Shown in pieces: positions 23,695-32,378 of a DNA stretch of 40,172 nucleotides; positions within the stretch are counted from its first letter, which is position 1; every line of letters begins with the position of its first letter. The position numbers and the translations under genes are program-made. Source of the DNA: CAZOWW01 sp964583765 (GTDB taxonomy: Bacteria > Actinomycetota > Actinomycetes > Actinomycetales > Kineosporiaceae). The stretch is from NCBI GenBank assembly GCA_964583765.1, contig CAZOWW010000039.1:1-40172 (forward strand), read 5' to 3'. The notes below the pieces were generated by a model, which saw only the letters and a program-made list of their open reading frames with translations, did not search any database and was not told where the DNA came from.

Positions 23695-25737
23695 ATGCCT
23701 GCAGTCGTCCGCCGTTGGCGGTCCGCCCTCTCCGGGGTGGTGGTGCTGCTGCTCATGGGTGGGGTCTTCCTGGTGCAGCGGCAGATCACGACCGGCGCGT
23801 TCGATCACATCGAGTCCCGGCAGGTGGCCGAGGACGCCGAGCGGCTGCGGATCGGCCTGGACGACCAGGTCGAGCTGCTCGCGGGCTACGGGGCCACCAA
23901 CTCGATCTGGGACAGCTCGTTCGACGATCTGCGCTTGCGGAACACCAAGTCGTTCCTCGCCGACTTTCCGCCGAAGGAACTGAAGAGGACCTTCGGGGTG
24001 GACGGCCTGCTGGGGGTGTCCTCGAGTGGCGAGTTGCGCCTTGGCGGACTGATCCAGGGGGACGCCTTCGTCGCACCCCCGCCGCAACTGAGCAGCCCGG
24101 ACGTTCTGCGGGGGATGTACAGCCCTTCGGACGCCGCGGGGAGGGCCCGGTGCGGCGCCATCTCCGCGGGCGCCGCCGCCTACGTGTACTGCGGGATCGC
24201 CAGCTACCCCAGCGACTCCAGCGGCCGGCCGGCCGGCGGCCTGATCTACCTGAAGACGCTCGACGCAGCAGGTGTGGCGGCTCTGGGTCAGCACATCGCC
24301 ATGCCCCTGCAACGCCTGGACGAGCAGACCGCGGCAGGCGAGGGGGAACGGGAGCTGACGACAGCGCTGGGTACGCTGCGCGTGAGCACCCGCGTGGTCA
24401 GCTCGTCCCGGATCGCGCTGCTCGTGCGGGTGCCGACCTCCGGCGGGTCGTCCCTGTTCATCCAGGCATTGCGCGATCGCCCGATCCACCGCACGGCCGG
24501 CACGGTGAGCCTGCAGATCTTCGGTTCGGTCGTCGGTCTCGGGGTACTCCTGGCCATAGCCGTGCTGATCCTGGTGCGGCGCGGCGTGCGCACCCAGGTG
24601 GTGCCGCTGCGTGAGCTCACGCAGGAGGTGATCAGCTCGGGGGACCGGAGTCTGCGCATCGGTGCCGCGGGGTCCGGGGAGATCGGTGCGTTGGCAGCCA
24701 CGATCGACACCATGCTCGACTCGATGGCCGAACAGGACGCGGAGCACCGCAGACTCCAGCAGGACCGTGAGGCGCAGTTGCGGGCCGCGTTCGTGCAGCA
24801 GCGGCTGTCGGGCCAGCACGTGCGCCGCCGTGCCCAGGCGGTCATCGACGAGACCGTGACCGTGCTGGTGAAGGAACTCCACGAGGTCGTGGCCCAGTCG
24901 GACGCGATGCGCACGGCGGTGGAGAGCATCGACTCGCGGGTGCGGGACACCGACACGGTGGCGCGGGTCGCCGAGGCCGAGGCCTCGGACGCCGATGAGG
25001 TCGCCGAGGCGGTGCGCGAGAGCCTGCGCCGGGTGGGGGGCATCGCCCAGCTCATCACCACCGTCGCCGAGCAGACGAAGTTGCTCGCGCTCAACGCCAC
25101 GATCGAGGCGGCCAGGGCGGGGGAGGCCGGGCGAGGTTTCCGCGTCGTGGCGAACGAGGTCAAGGCCCTGGCCACCGCGACCACCCGCTCGACCGGGGAG
25201 ATCGCCGAGACGATCGGGGCGCTGGAGCGGGACGTCCAGGCCATGGCCACGGTGATCGCGGACATGACCCAGGGGGTCGGGGGGATCGGTGCGCACACCG
25301 AAGGACTCACCGCGGCCACCAGCGACCAACGCGCGGCGATCGGTCAGCTCAGCGAGGCGGTCGCCGGCGCGCTCGAGCGCGTGCAGGCGTTGTCCACCGT
25401 GACCTCGGCGGTCGAGCGCCGCCGTTGGGAACGAATGGGCGTCTCCGGGGAGGTCTCCCTGGTGATCCGGGGCGAAACGGTCGAGGCGGACCTGCTCGAC
25501 CTCAGCGAGGGCGGCGCTCGATGCGTGCCTCGCAGGGAGACCAGGGCCGCCTCCGGCGACCAGGTGACTCTGCTCCTGGCACCGGGGGACGAGACGTCCG
25601 GCGTGTCCGCCCGGGTGGTGCGCAGCTCGGAGACCGAGGACGGCCTCGAGTTGGGCCTGGAGTTCCTGGGCGTGACACCGGCCGTCGAACGGCGGGTGCT
25701 GGAGTACATCGGCGACCTGCTCAGCTCGCGGTCCTGA
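23695..25737 (+). CDS. Membrane receptor: CHASE4-like sensor, HAMP, MCP signalling domain and C-terminal PilZ domain
   Basis: 680 residues from the ATG at 23695 (GAGGAG just before). A first membrane helix (residues 8-25, LSGVVVLLLMGGVFLV) precedes an outside domain of about 240 residues whose start, AEDAERLRIGLDDQVELLAGYG with NSIWDSSFDDL, fits CHASE4. A second helix lies near 267-297, then a HAMP linker (VVPLRELTQEVISSGD). The MCP part keeps the hairpin tip LLALNATIEAARAGEAGRGF and VVANEVKALA (about 462-493), so it could contact CheA/CheW. The C-terminus (about 573-675) is a PilZ domain with both c-di-GMP motifs, RRWER and DLSEGG. The protein could thus tie an outside signal and c-di-GMP level to chemotaxis signalling. 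No che genes are in the window, so its partner is unknown. Confidence 0.92.
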   Translation: MPAVVRRWRSALSGVVVLLLMGGVFLVQRQITTGAFDHIESRQVAEDAERLRIGLDDQVELLAGYGATNSIWDSSFDDLRLRNTKSFLADFPPKELKRTFGVDGLLGVSSSGELRLGGLIQGDAFVAPPPQLSSPDVLRGMYSPSDAAGRARCGAISAGAAAYVYCGIASYPSDSSGRPAGGLIYLKTLDAAGVAALGQHIAMPLQRLDEQTAAGEGERELTTALGTLRVSTRVVSSSRIALLVRVPTSGGSSLFIQALRDRPIHRTAGTVSLQIFGSVVGLGVLLAIAVLILVRRGVRTQVVPLRELTQEVISSGDRSLRIGAAGSGEIGALAATIDTMLDSMAEQDAEHRRLQQDREAQLRAAFVQQRLSGQHVRRRAQAVIDETVTVLVKELHEVVAQSDAMRTAVESIDSRVRDTDTVARVAEAEASDADEVAEAVRESLRRVGGIAQLITTVAEQTKLLALNATIEAARAGEAGRGFRVVANEVKALATATTRSTGEIAETIGALERDVQAMATVIADMTQGVGGIGAHTEGLTAATSDQRAAIGQLSEAVAGALERVQALSTVTSAVERRRWERMGVSGEVSLVIRGETVEADLLDLSEGGARCVPRRETRAASGDQVTLLLAPGDETSGVSARVVRSSETEDGLELGLEFLGVTPAVERRVLEYIGDLLSSRS

Positions 25738-26244
25738 GTCCCGCGCCGCGGGCGGACACACAGGATTCACCCCGAGGTCACGCTGGGATACCCCCAGGAG
25801 AAGTCCATGTCCGTTCTCTGCGCTAATATGGACATGCGGGTGACCTTGCCCCCGGCGGCGCACCGAGGCTGCGCCGGGTGAATGTGGGCGTCATTCCGCC
25901 GGGTTCCGTGCGGTTCCGCAGATGTGGCCGCGCGAATTTCTCGCCGCGCCGGTGCGAGCGAGGTCCGAGGACCAGGATTCCCGGGCGACCCCGCAGGGCC
26001 TTCCATGCCCTGCCGATCTCGCCCTGTGCCGATGTCCGCCCCGAGCCGGTGCCTGCCCGCCGCCGGTCCCCTCGCCGTCCCCAGATCCGCCGTCGACCCC
26101 GTTGCGGTGCCGCTCACGCGGCGACCGCGCAGACCGGCCGTGCCACGCTGCCCGGCCGGGACCGCCGTGCCCGATGACCGCGACGCCGCAGGCAGCGGCG
26201 TCGCGGGGCGGAGCCACGCCAAAATCTTCGAAGGAGTGCCTCCC
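25738..26244 (+). promoter_or_regulatory. Leader region of the glycosyltransferase gene
   Basis: 507 bases without a credible gene. A TAATAT -10-like box at 25824-25829 lies between the arms of an inverted repeat CATGTCC (25806-25812) and GGACATG (25830-25836), suggesting a regulated promoter. This would leave a leader of about 400 bases before the ATG at 26245. The leader contains a bulged GC-rich hairpin (CCCG...GCGCA / TGCGC-CGGG, about 25852-25880). I did not recognise a c-di-GMP riboswitch or another known RNA class by eye. Confidence 0.4.
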
Positions 26245-27909
26245 ATGGCTGTCCTCGATGTTCTCGACCACCTCGACGATCCGGTGCCGCCCCCGGTGGC
26301 ACCGAGAGTTCCGGACGGTCTCCCTCGGCCGCCCGACGACCGGGAGAAGTACCGCCACCTGGGACGACAGACGCTGTGGGTGCCGTTCGTGCAGCTGCTC
26401 ACGGCGGCCGCGATCTCCTGGTCGACCTTCCGCTTCGTGATGCACATCCCGTTCGCGGAGATCTTCTGGGTGCCCCTGGCGGTGAGCGCGGTCGGGGCGA
26501 TCCTGTCCTTCGTGACCACGATTCCGCACCGCCGGGACAGTGAGTGGGGTCACGACGTGCGCGTCGCGCTGACCGATCGGCGGTCCTGGCCCTCGGTGGA
26601 CGTCTTCCTTCCCAGTTGCGGGGAGGACCTCTCGGTGCTGGGCAACACCTTCCACTGGGTCTCGCTCGTGCGGTGGCCAGGCCGGCTCCAGGTGCATGTG
26701 CTGGACGACTCGGGCCGGGACGAGGTGGCCCGGTTGAGCAGTGAGTTCGGGTTCATCTACCACAGCCGGGCCGATCGGGGGCGGCTGAAGAAGGCGGGGA
26801 ACCTGCAGTACGGATTCGAGCGGACGGACGGCGACCTCATCGCGGTGTTCGACGCCGACTTCTGCCCTCGGGCCGATTTTCTGACAGAACTCGTGCCCTA
26901 CTGCGACGAACCGGACGTCGGTATTGTGCAAAGTCCCCAGTACTTCGACGTGGACCGTTCCATGAACTGGGTGCAGCAGTGTGCGGCGGCGAACCAGGAA
27001 TACTTCTACCGGTGGGTGCAGCCCGCGCGGGACGCGGCTGACGCGGCGGTGTGCGTGGGCACGAATGCGCTGTACCGGCGGACCGCGCTGGCCGGGATCG
27101 GAGGGTTCGCCGAGATCGACCACAGCGAGGACGTGTACACCGGCGTCCACCTCATCGCGGCCGGTTACCGCACCCGGTACGTGCCGGTCATTCTTGCCAA
27201 GGGCTTGTGCCCGGATGCGGTGGATCCCTTCGTGTCCCAGCAGTACCGCTGGTGCGTGGGCTCCCTGAGTCTGTTGTTCTCGCGCCAGTTCCACACCTCG
27301 CGGATGTCCCTGCGCCAGCGGCTGTGCTTCTGGGCGGGCTTCCTCTACTACGTGAGCACCGCCCTGGACCTGCTGCTCGGCATCCTGCCCGTGATGATCA
27401 TGGGGTTGTTCTTCCCCGGTCGGGTCCACGCCGGCAACTACGTGCTCGCCGCGTCCGCGGTGCTCGCCTGCCTTCTGGTGCAACCGGTGCTCACCTCCGG
27501 TCGGGGGAGCCTTCTCGGCCTGGCCCGTACCCAGGTCCTGTGCGGGTTCGCGCACGCCACCGCGCTCTGGGACGTAGTGCGACGACGTCCCGCGGGCTGG
27601 GTGCCGACGGGGTCGTCGGGTCGGGGTGGGCTGGCCACCCGCGTGCGCAGCGCCATGGTCGGCTATCACCTCGCGTTCCAGCTCGGGCTCTGGACGGTCT
27701 TCGCCTGGCGGGCACCGCAGTACGGGCTCGGCTCCTACTGGCCGGTCGCGGTGGTGGCCCTGGCACATCTGGTGGTCGCGGCGCCGCTCTGGCGGGGTAC
27801 CTGGGTCGCGGACGGTCTGGGCCGCGGGTGGGCGGCGGTACCCACCCCGTGGCCAGGACGCGGCGCCGCCCCGACCACGGTGGCGCCCGTCGACGAGGTT
27901 GCGGTCTGA
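26245..27909 (+). CDS. Cellulose-synthase-like family 2 glycosyltransferase (membrane)
   Basis: 554 residues from the ATG at 26245, with AAGGAG eight bases before it. Two membrane helices (about 43-92: LWVPFVQLLTAAAISWSTFRF and IFWVPLAVSAVGAILSFVTTI) precede a GT2 catalytic domain: VDVFLPSCGEDLSVLGNT, VLDDSGRDEV, AVFDADFCPR (metal-binding DxD near 203), HSEDVYTG (catalytic base region near 293) and QQYRWCVGS (Q..RW of processive enzymes, near 332). Four or more helices follow (YYVSTALDLLLGILPVMIMGLFF and others). It matches processive synthases of cellulose or related beta-glucans but has no PilZ domain of its own. With the PilZ protein before it and two GGDEF-type proteins nearby, control by c-di-GMP is plausible but not shown. 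The product is unknown. Confidence 0.92.
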   Translation: MAVLDVLDHLDDPVPPPVAPRVPDGLPRPPDDREKYRHLGRQTLWVPFVQLLTAAAISWSTFRFVMHIPFAEIFWVPLAVSAVGAILSFVTTIPHRRDSEWGHDVRVALTDRRSWPSVDVFLPSCGEDLSVLGNTFHWVSLVRWPGRLQVHVLDDSGRDEVARLSSEFGFIYHSRADRGRLKKAGNLQYGFERTDGDLIAVFDADFCPRADFLTELVPYCDEPDVGIVQSPQYFDVDRSMNWVQQCAAANQEYFYRWVQPARDAADAAVCVGTNALYRRTALAGIGGFAEIDHSEDVYTGVHLIAAGYRTRYVPVILAKGLCPDAVDPFVSQQYRWCVGSLSLLFSRQFHTSRMSLRQRLCFWAGFLYYVSTALDLLLGILPVMIMGLFFPGRVHAGNYVLAASAVLACLLVQPVLTSGRGSLLGLARTQVLCGFAHATALWDVVRRRPAGWVPTGSSGRGGLATRVRSAMVGYHLAFQLGLWTVFAWRAPQYGLGSYWPVAVVALAHLVVAAPLWRGTWVADGLGRGWAAVPTPWPGRGAAPTTVAPVDEVAV

Positions 27910-28013
27910 CCCCGAGTGCAACCTCAGTCCCCCAAGTGCAACCTCAAGGGCGCCCGAGGGACGGCCGAGATATCACGAGGTCCCGATCCCTCCAGGACCG
28001 GAAGGCGGAGCAC

Positions 28014-30177
28014 ATGGGCGAGGAGGGCGCACGACTGATCGTCCTGATCACGACCGGGATCGAGGAGTACCAGGTCAGCCTCCTCCGCGGCATTCATCCC
28101 GTCCTGGACGCCCATCACCTGGCCCGGGTGATCTACATGGACTGGGGGGACAAGACCGTCCTGCCCACGGACCTGGTGCAGTACCTGCGACTCGCCGATC
28201 CCGTGGGGGTGCTCACCACGCAACTGTGGCGGCCGGGGCACCTGGAGCACCTCGTCGCGGTGACCCAGGAACTGAGCCTCCCCGCGGTGATCATCGGCGC
28301 CGACATCCCGGGCCTGGCCTGCGTCAAGGGGGACAACCGCACCGGGATGCGGGCCCTGATGTCCCATCTGCTGGACGAGTGCGGGGTGCGGCGCCCCGTG
28401 CTCGTGCGAGGGCTGCTCCACCAGGAGGACTCGGCGCAGCGCGAGGCCATCTTCCGCGAGGAACTCGCCCTGCGCGACCTCCCCTTCGACGAGGAACTCG
28501 TCCTCGACGGGGAATTCGTGTCCGACATCGCCCATCGCCGGCTGCGTGCCCTGCTCAAGCGTCGGCGTGACTTCGACGCGGTCGTGGCCGTCAATGATCG
28601 CTCCGCTCGTGGGTGCATCGGTGCCCTCACGGACGCCGGAATCCGGGTGCCGGAGGACGTCCTGGTCGCCGGGTTCGACAACGACCAGGACACCCTCCAG
28701 TGGCCCGGGTTGACGTCGGTGGACCAGGACCTGCCGGGACAGGGACGCACGGCCGCCGAACTGCTCGTCGAGCGGGTGAAGGGAGACCCCGTCCGTCCCG
28801 TGCTCACCGTCCCGTCCAGTCTGGTGATCAGGGACTCCACCTCCGTCACGCCGCGATCCGATCGTGAACAGCTGGCGGCCGCCCTGCGGATGGTCGAGAC
28901 GGCCCAGGCCCACCTCACGCACCAGGACGCACTCGCGAGTCTGGTGCGGATGGCCCAGGGCGGCCGCACCGTGGACGAGGTGGTCGGGGCATTCACCTCC
29001 TGCCTGTCGTGGCTCAAGATCCGTCGGTGCTTCCTGGCCCTCCGCGCCGACATGTGCGGTGATCTTCAGGACATGCCCACGGAACTCTTCGGCCCCACGG
29101 CGGAGGCCGGGGGTGACGACAGCGGGGAGTCGACCCCCCGCGCGGCAACCTCGTCCCCCCTCCGACTGGTTCTGGACTATCGGGACGGCACCGTCCACCC
29201 GGTGCCGCCGGGGACGTTCCCGGTCCATCACCTGCTGCCCGACGAGTTGAGTGGCGAGCTGACCAAGGGCCTGCTCGTCGTGACCGCCCTGGTCGCCGGG
29301 GATCGCGAGTACGGTCACCTCCTCCTGGAACGCGGTCGGTCCGAGATCGCCTTCGAGGAGACGGTGCACGCGGACCTGACGCGCGCACTGGATTCGCTGT
29401 TCAGCCGACGCGCATTGGAAGCCCATGCGGCGAACCTGGAGATCGCCGTGGCCCGCCGGACCGAAGAACTCGGCCGCAGGACGGAGGAACTGGCCCGCCG
29501 GACCGAGGAGCTCCAGTCGGAGGTCGCGACCCGGCAACGGGCGGAGGGTCAACTGCATCTGGCCAATGCCGAACTGACCCAGATGGCCATGCGCGACGGA
29601 TTGACCGGGATCGCCAATCGCAGCGCGTTCGAGCGGCACCTCAGCCATCACTAGGAGCGTCTCACCGCGAGCGGCGGCCCGCTGGCCATGCTCCTGGTCG
29701 ACGTCGACCTGTTCAAGAAGTACTAACGACCACTACGGGCACGTCGCCGGTGACGAGACACTGCGTGCGGTCGCCGAGTGTCTGCGCCAGGCGGCCTTCC
29801 GGGAGGACGACCTGGTCTCGCGCTACGGCGGCGAGGAGTTCGCCGTCGTCCTTCCCCAAGGCGGCGTGACCGCAGGACTGACGGTCGCCCTCCGATTCCA
29901 GACGGCGCTGGCCGAGCGGGCCATACCGCACGCCGCGTCCGAGGTCGCCGATGTCGTCACCGCGAGCATCGGCATCGCGGCGATCCATCCGGCCGCCCAC
30001 GCCGGGCCCACCGAGCTCATCACCACCGCCGACGAGGCCCTGTACCGGGCGAAGGGAAGCGGCCGGAACCGCGCCATCCTCATCGAATCCGGCGGTCCCG
30101 AGATATCGCCCCCGTATCAGTCGGAGGAGCACGAGCGGCCCGGCATCCAGCCTGAGGCGTCCCGGGACCGGTCCTGA
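28014..30177 (+). pseudogene. LacI-fold sensor diguanylate cyclase, broken by a TAG stop and a one-base insertion
   Basis: The frame from the ATG at 28014 runs 546 codons to TAG at 29652-29654. Residues 5-280 are a LacI-type binding domain without helix-turn-helix (RLIVLITTGIEEYQVSLLRGI, AVIIGADIPGL, VVAVNDRSARGC, VLVAGFDNDQDT). A middle region follows, then a coiled coil near 480-500 made of three RRTEEL heptads and the start of a GGDEF domain (RDGLTGIANRSAFERHL). After the TAG the same frame continues with LTASGGPLAMLLVDVDLFKKY to TAA at 29724; skipping one T there restores NDHYGHVAGDETLR, SRYGGEEF (about 29827-29841), TASIGIAA and ADEALYRAKGSGRN up to 30177. Related cyclases usually have Trp where the TAG lies. 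Either two mutations have inactivated the cyclase or the sequence has two errors 70 bases apart. As it stands no full GGEEF protein is made. Confidence 0.9.
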
Positions 30178-30193
30178 CCCGTTCGGGGACCGG
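30168..30193 (+). terminator. Hairpin at the end of the broken cyclase gene
   Basis: CCGGTCC (30168-30174) and GGACCGG (30187-30193) form a 7-bp stem across the stop codon. More GC-rich repeats (GGCCCGYCCCGGGTGA, near 30197 and 30233) follow in the 124-bp gap before the converging response-regulator gene. Possible bidirectional terminator; no T-tract. Confidence 0.35.
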
Positions 30194-30301
30194 CCTGGCC
30201 CGTCCCGGGTGAAGGGTCCGCGGGCCGGCCCGGCCCGCCCCGGGTGATCGGTGGGGTCGCAGCTGCCCGGCGCAGGAGGATCAAGAGCCCAGCCGGGGGG
30301 T

Positions 30302-30949
30302 TCAGAGCCCGTTCAGGTAGGCCAGCACGGCCAGCACCCGCCGGTTGTCGTCCTCCGACGGTGGCAGGCCGAGCTTGGCGAAGATGTTGTTGGTGTGCTT
30401 GCTCACCGCCTTCTCGGTCACGAAGAGCCGGGCGGCGATCGCGGCGTTGGAACGGCCCTCGGCCATGAGACCGAGCACCTCGCGCTCCCGCGGGGTGAGG
30501 GCGGCCAGCGGCTGCTCGACCACCCGACGGGTCAGCAACTGGGCGACGACCACCGGGTCCATGGCCGTGCCCCCGGCGGCGACCTGACGGACGGCCGCGA
30601 CGAACTGGGCCACATCGCTGACCCGGTCCTTCAGCAGGTACCCGACGCCTCCGGTGCCCTGGGCGAGCAGCTCCCGGGCGTAGAGCTGCTCGACGTACTG
30701 GGAGAGGACGAGCACGGGGAGTCCCGGGATCTCCTCCCGGGCGGCGAGCGCCACCCGCAGCCCCTCGTCCGTGAACGTCGGGGGCAAGCGCACGTCCACC
30801 ACCGCGACATCCGGCCGATGGGTGAGCAACGCGCGCAGCAGGGAGGGCCCGTTGTCGACGGCTTCGACCACGTCGAGCCCGTGCGCCTGCAGCAGCCGGA
30901 TCAGGCCGTCCCGCAGCAGGGCGAGATCCTCGGCGAGCACTACGCGCAC
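30302..30949 (-). CDS. NarL/LuxR-family response regulator
   Basis: 215 residues from a GTG at 30949. The receiver domain shows the acidic Asp at residue 8 (VLAED), phospho-acceptor Asp near 52 (VAVVDVRLPP), Ser in VLVLSQY and Lys in GYLLKDR. The C-terminal LuxR helix-turn-helix is LTPREREVLGLMAEGRSNAAIAARLFVTEKAVSKHTNNIFAKLGL. The start overlaps the end of the histidine kinase gene by 10 bp, so the two are translated together. The likely target is the divergent MMPL exporter gene, whose upstream region holds direct repeats, or its own operon. Confidence 0.95.
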   Translation of the reverse strand: MRVVLAEDLALLRDGLIRLLQAHGLDVVEAVDNGPSLLRALLTHRPDVAVVDVRLPPTFTDEGLRVALAAREEIPGLPVLVLSQYVEQLYARELLAQGTGGVGYLLKDRVSDVAQFVAAVRQVAAGGTAMDPVVVAQLLTRRVVEQPLAALTPREREVLGLMAEGRSNAAIAARLFVTEKAVSKHTNNIFAKLGLPPSEDDNRRVLAVLAYLNGL

Positions 30950-32046
30950 GGCAGCTCCAGGGTGACGACCGTCGGCCCTCCGCGAGGGCTGGACAGCGTG
31001 AGTGTGCCGTCGAAGGCGGCCAGCCTGCGCTGGATCCCGCGCAACCCGCCGTCCGGGGTGAGGTGTGCGCCCCCGACGCCGTCGTCGTGGATCACGGCGC
31101 GCAGCACGCCGACGCCGGTGGTGAGGGAGACCCCGATCCGTTCGGCCTGCCCATGCTTGATCGCGTTGGCCAGGGCTTCGGCCACCGCGAAGTAGGCGGC
31201 GGACTCGACCGGGGCCGGCAGCCGGCCGGACAGGGTCGAGTGGACCTGGACCGGCACCGGTGAGGTGAGTACCAGTGCCTCCACCGCTCCGGCGAGCCCG
31301 CGGTCGGACAGCACCGGCGGGTGGATCCCGCGTACGAGATCCCGCAGATCGGCGAGCACCTGGGCGTTGTTCTGGCGCGCCTCGGCGAGCAGGCGTCGTG
31401 CCTGGCCCGGGTCGCCGTCGAGCATCTCCTCCGCGAGCCCCAGACTCATGCCCACCGAGACCAACCGGGCCTGCGGACCGTCGTGGAGGTCGCGCTCCAA
31501 CCGGCGCAGTTCCGCCTCCTGCGCGTCGAGGGTGTCGGTGCGCGAGGTCGTGAGGTGCTGGACCCGCTGGGCGAGCCGGGCGTGCTCCCCAGGAGTGAGC
31601 AGCAGGCGCACCAGCTGGGCGTAGACCGTGAGCAACGCCGACCGGGGAAGCCACCAGAACACCAGGCCGAGCACGCTCTCCGTGACGGCCCCGGCCAGCA
31701 CCGCGATGCCGAGAGTGCTGTTGAACAGGAGCCAGCTCAGATCGCGCCAGGTGGAGGGATCGCGGGCCAGCACCAGGCCCCGGGCCAGGAACCGGTCCTG
31801 CCCCAGGGTCAGGTAGGCGGGGGCGATCGGCCGCCCGAGCTGGTTCCCGGCCCACCAGCGGTGCCACCCGGCGAACGCCCGCAGCGCGACCGCCGAGCAG
31901 ATGAACATCGGCAGGCCCACCCAGACCGTGATCAGCGCCGCGGAGGTGATCAACAGGGCCAGCAGTGCCGTTCCGAGTGCGGCGGCGATCAGGAGGACCA
32001 GCGACCAGTACGACCGGGCCAGACGTGCACGGAACTCCGCAAGCAC
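30940..32046 (-). CDS. Sensor histidine kinase of the NarX/DesK type (HisKA_3)
   Basis: 368 residues from a GTG at 32046 with AAGGAGG before it. The N-terminal 150 residues contain membrane helices (about 14-40, 41-60, 105-135) in the arrangement of the actinobacterial 'putative sensor' domain, with little exposed outside. The dimerisation and phospho-acceptor segment is ELRRLERDLHDGPQARLVSVGMSLGLA, with His188. The ATPase domain has AVAEALANAIKHGQAERIGV (N box), VIHDDGVGGA and GGLRGIQRRLAAFDGTL. It phosphorylates the response regulator encoded just after it. The signal is probably membrane or envelope related, judging from the sensor type and the neighbouring MMPL exporter; this is inference. 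Confidence 0.94.
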   Translation of the reverse strand: MLAEFRARLARSYWSLVLLIAAALGTALLALLITSAALITVWVGLPMFICSAVALRAFAGWHRWWAGNQLGRPIAPAYLTLGQDRFLARGLVLARDPSTWRDLSWLLFNSTLGIAVLAGAVTESVLGLVFWWLPRSALLTVYAQLVRLLLTPGEHARLAQRVQHLTTSRTDTLDAQEAELRRLERDLHDGPQARLVSVGMSLGLAEEMLDGDPGQARRLLAEARQNNAQVLADLRDLVRGIHPPVLSDRGLAGAVEALVLTSPVPVQVHSTLSGRLPAPVESAAYFAVAEALANAIKHGQAERIGVSLTTGVGVLRAVIHDDGVGGAHLTPDGGLRGIQRRLAAFDGTLTLSSPRGGPTVVTLELPCA

Positions 32047-32378
32047 GGCGGGACCTCCTTCCTGGGTGAGAGAGATGGTGCGGGCCTGCCCCTCCGGGCC
32101 CGCCGTCGACCATCCTCGCGCACCTGACGGGGGACCGGGATGGTGCCGGCCCCCGCCGGGGGGTGGATCCAGCACCACCCTCCCGCGGGACCCAGCACCA
32201 CCTGCCCACCGGGGGCCTGCCCCACCACGGACGGTGGGCTGGCACCCGTGTCCGGCGGGCCAGGTCCTGCGAGCGTGGCGGTGTCGCCCGATCCCGTTCC
32301 GTCGTGGACCTCGGGCACTCGCACGGACAGCAGAACCCGCACGGACAGCAGGCATCCGCACAGGAGGGACCACAGCTC
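32047..32378. promoter_or_regulatory. Divergent regulatory region between two-component system and MMPL gene
   Basis: About 330 bases without a credible gene. Direct repeats CCAGCACCACC lie at 32169-32179 and 32192-32202 (23 bp apart), and CGCACGGACAGCAG at 32320-32333 and 32338-32351 (18 bp apart). Pairs of direct repeats about two helical turns apart are usual for NarL-type regulators, so the first pair is a candidate site for the regulator at 30302-30949. No clear -35/-10 pair was found. Confidence 0.4.

Noticed and set aside
25738..26244. Known c-di-GMP riboswitch in the glycosyltransferase leader
   Set aside because: The conserved core blocks of the GEMM class are not visible, so no call was made beyond a structured leader.
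25882..26244. N-terminal extension of the glycosyltransferase by about 120 codons
   Set aside because: The extension is Pro/Arg/Ala-rich without pattern, while AAGGAG stands eight bases before the ATG at 26245.
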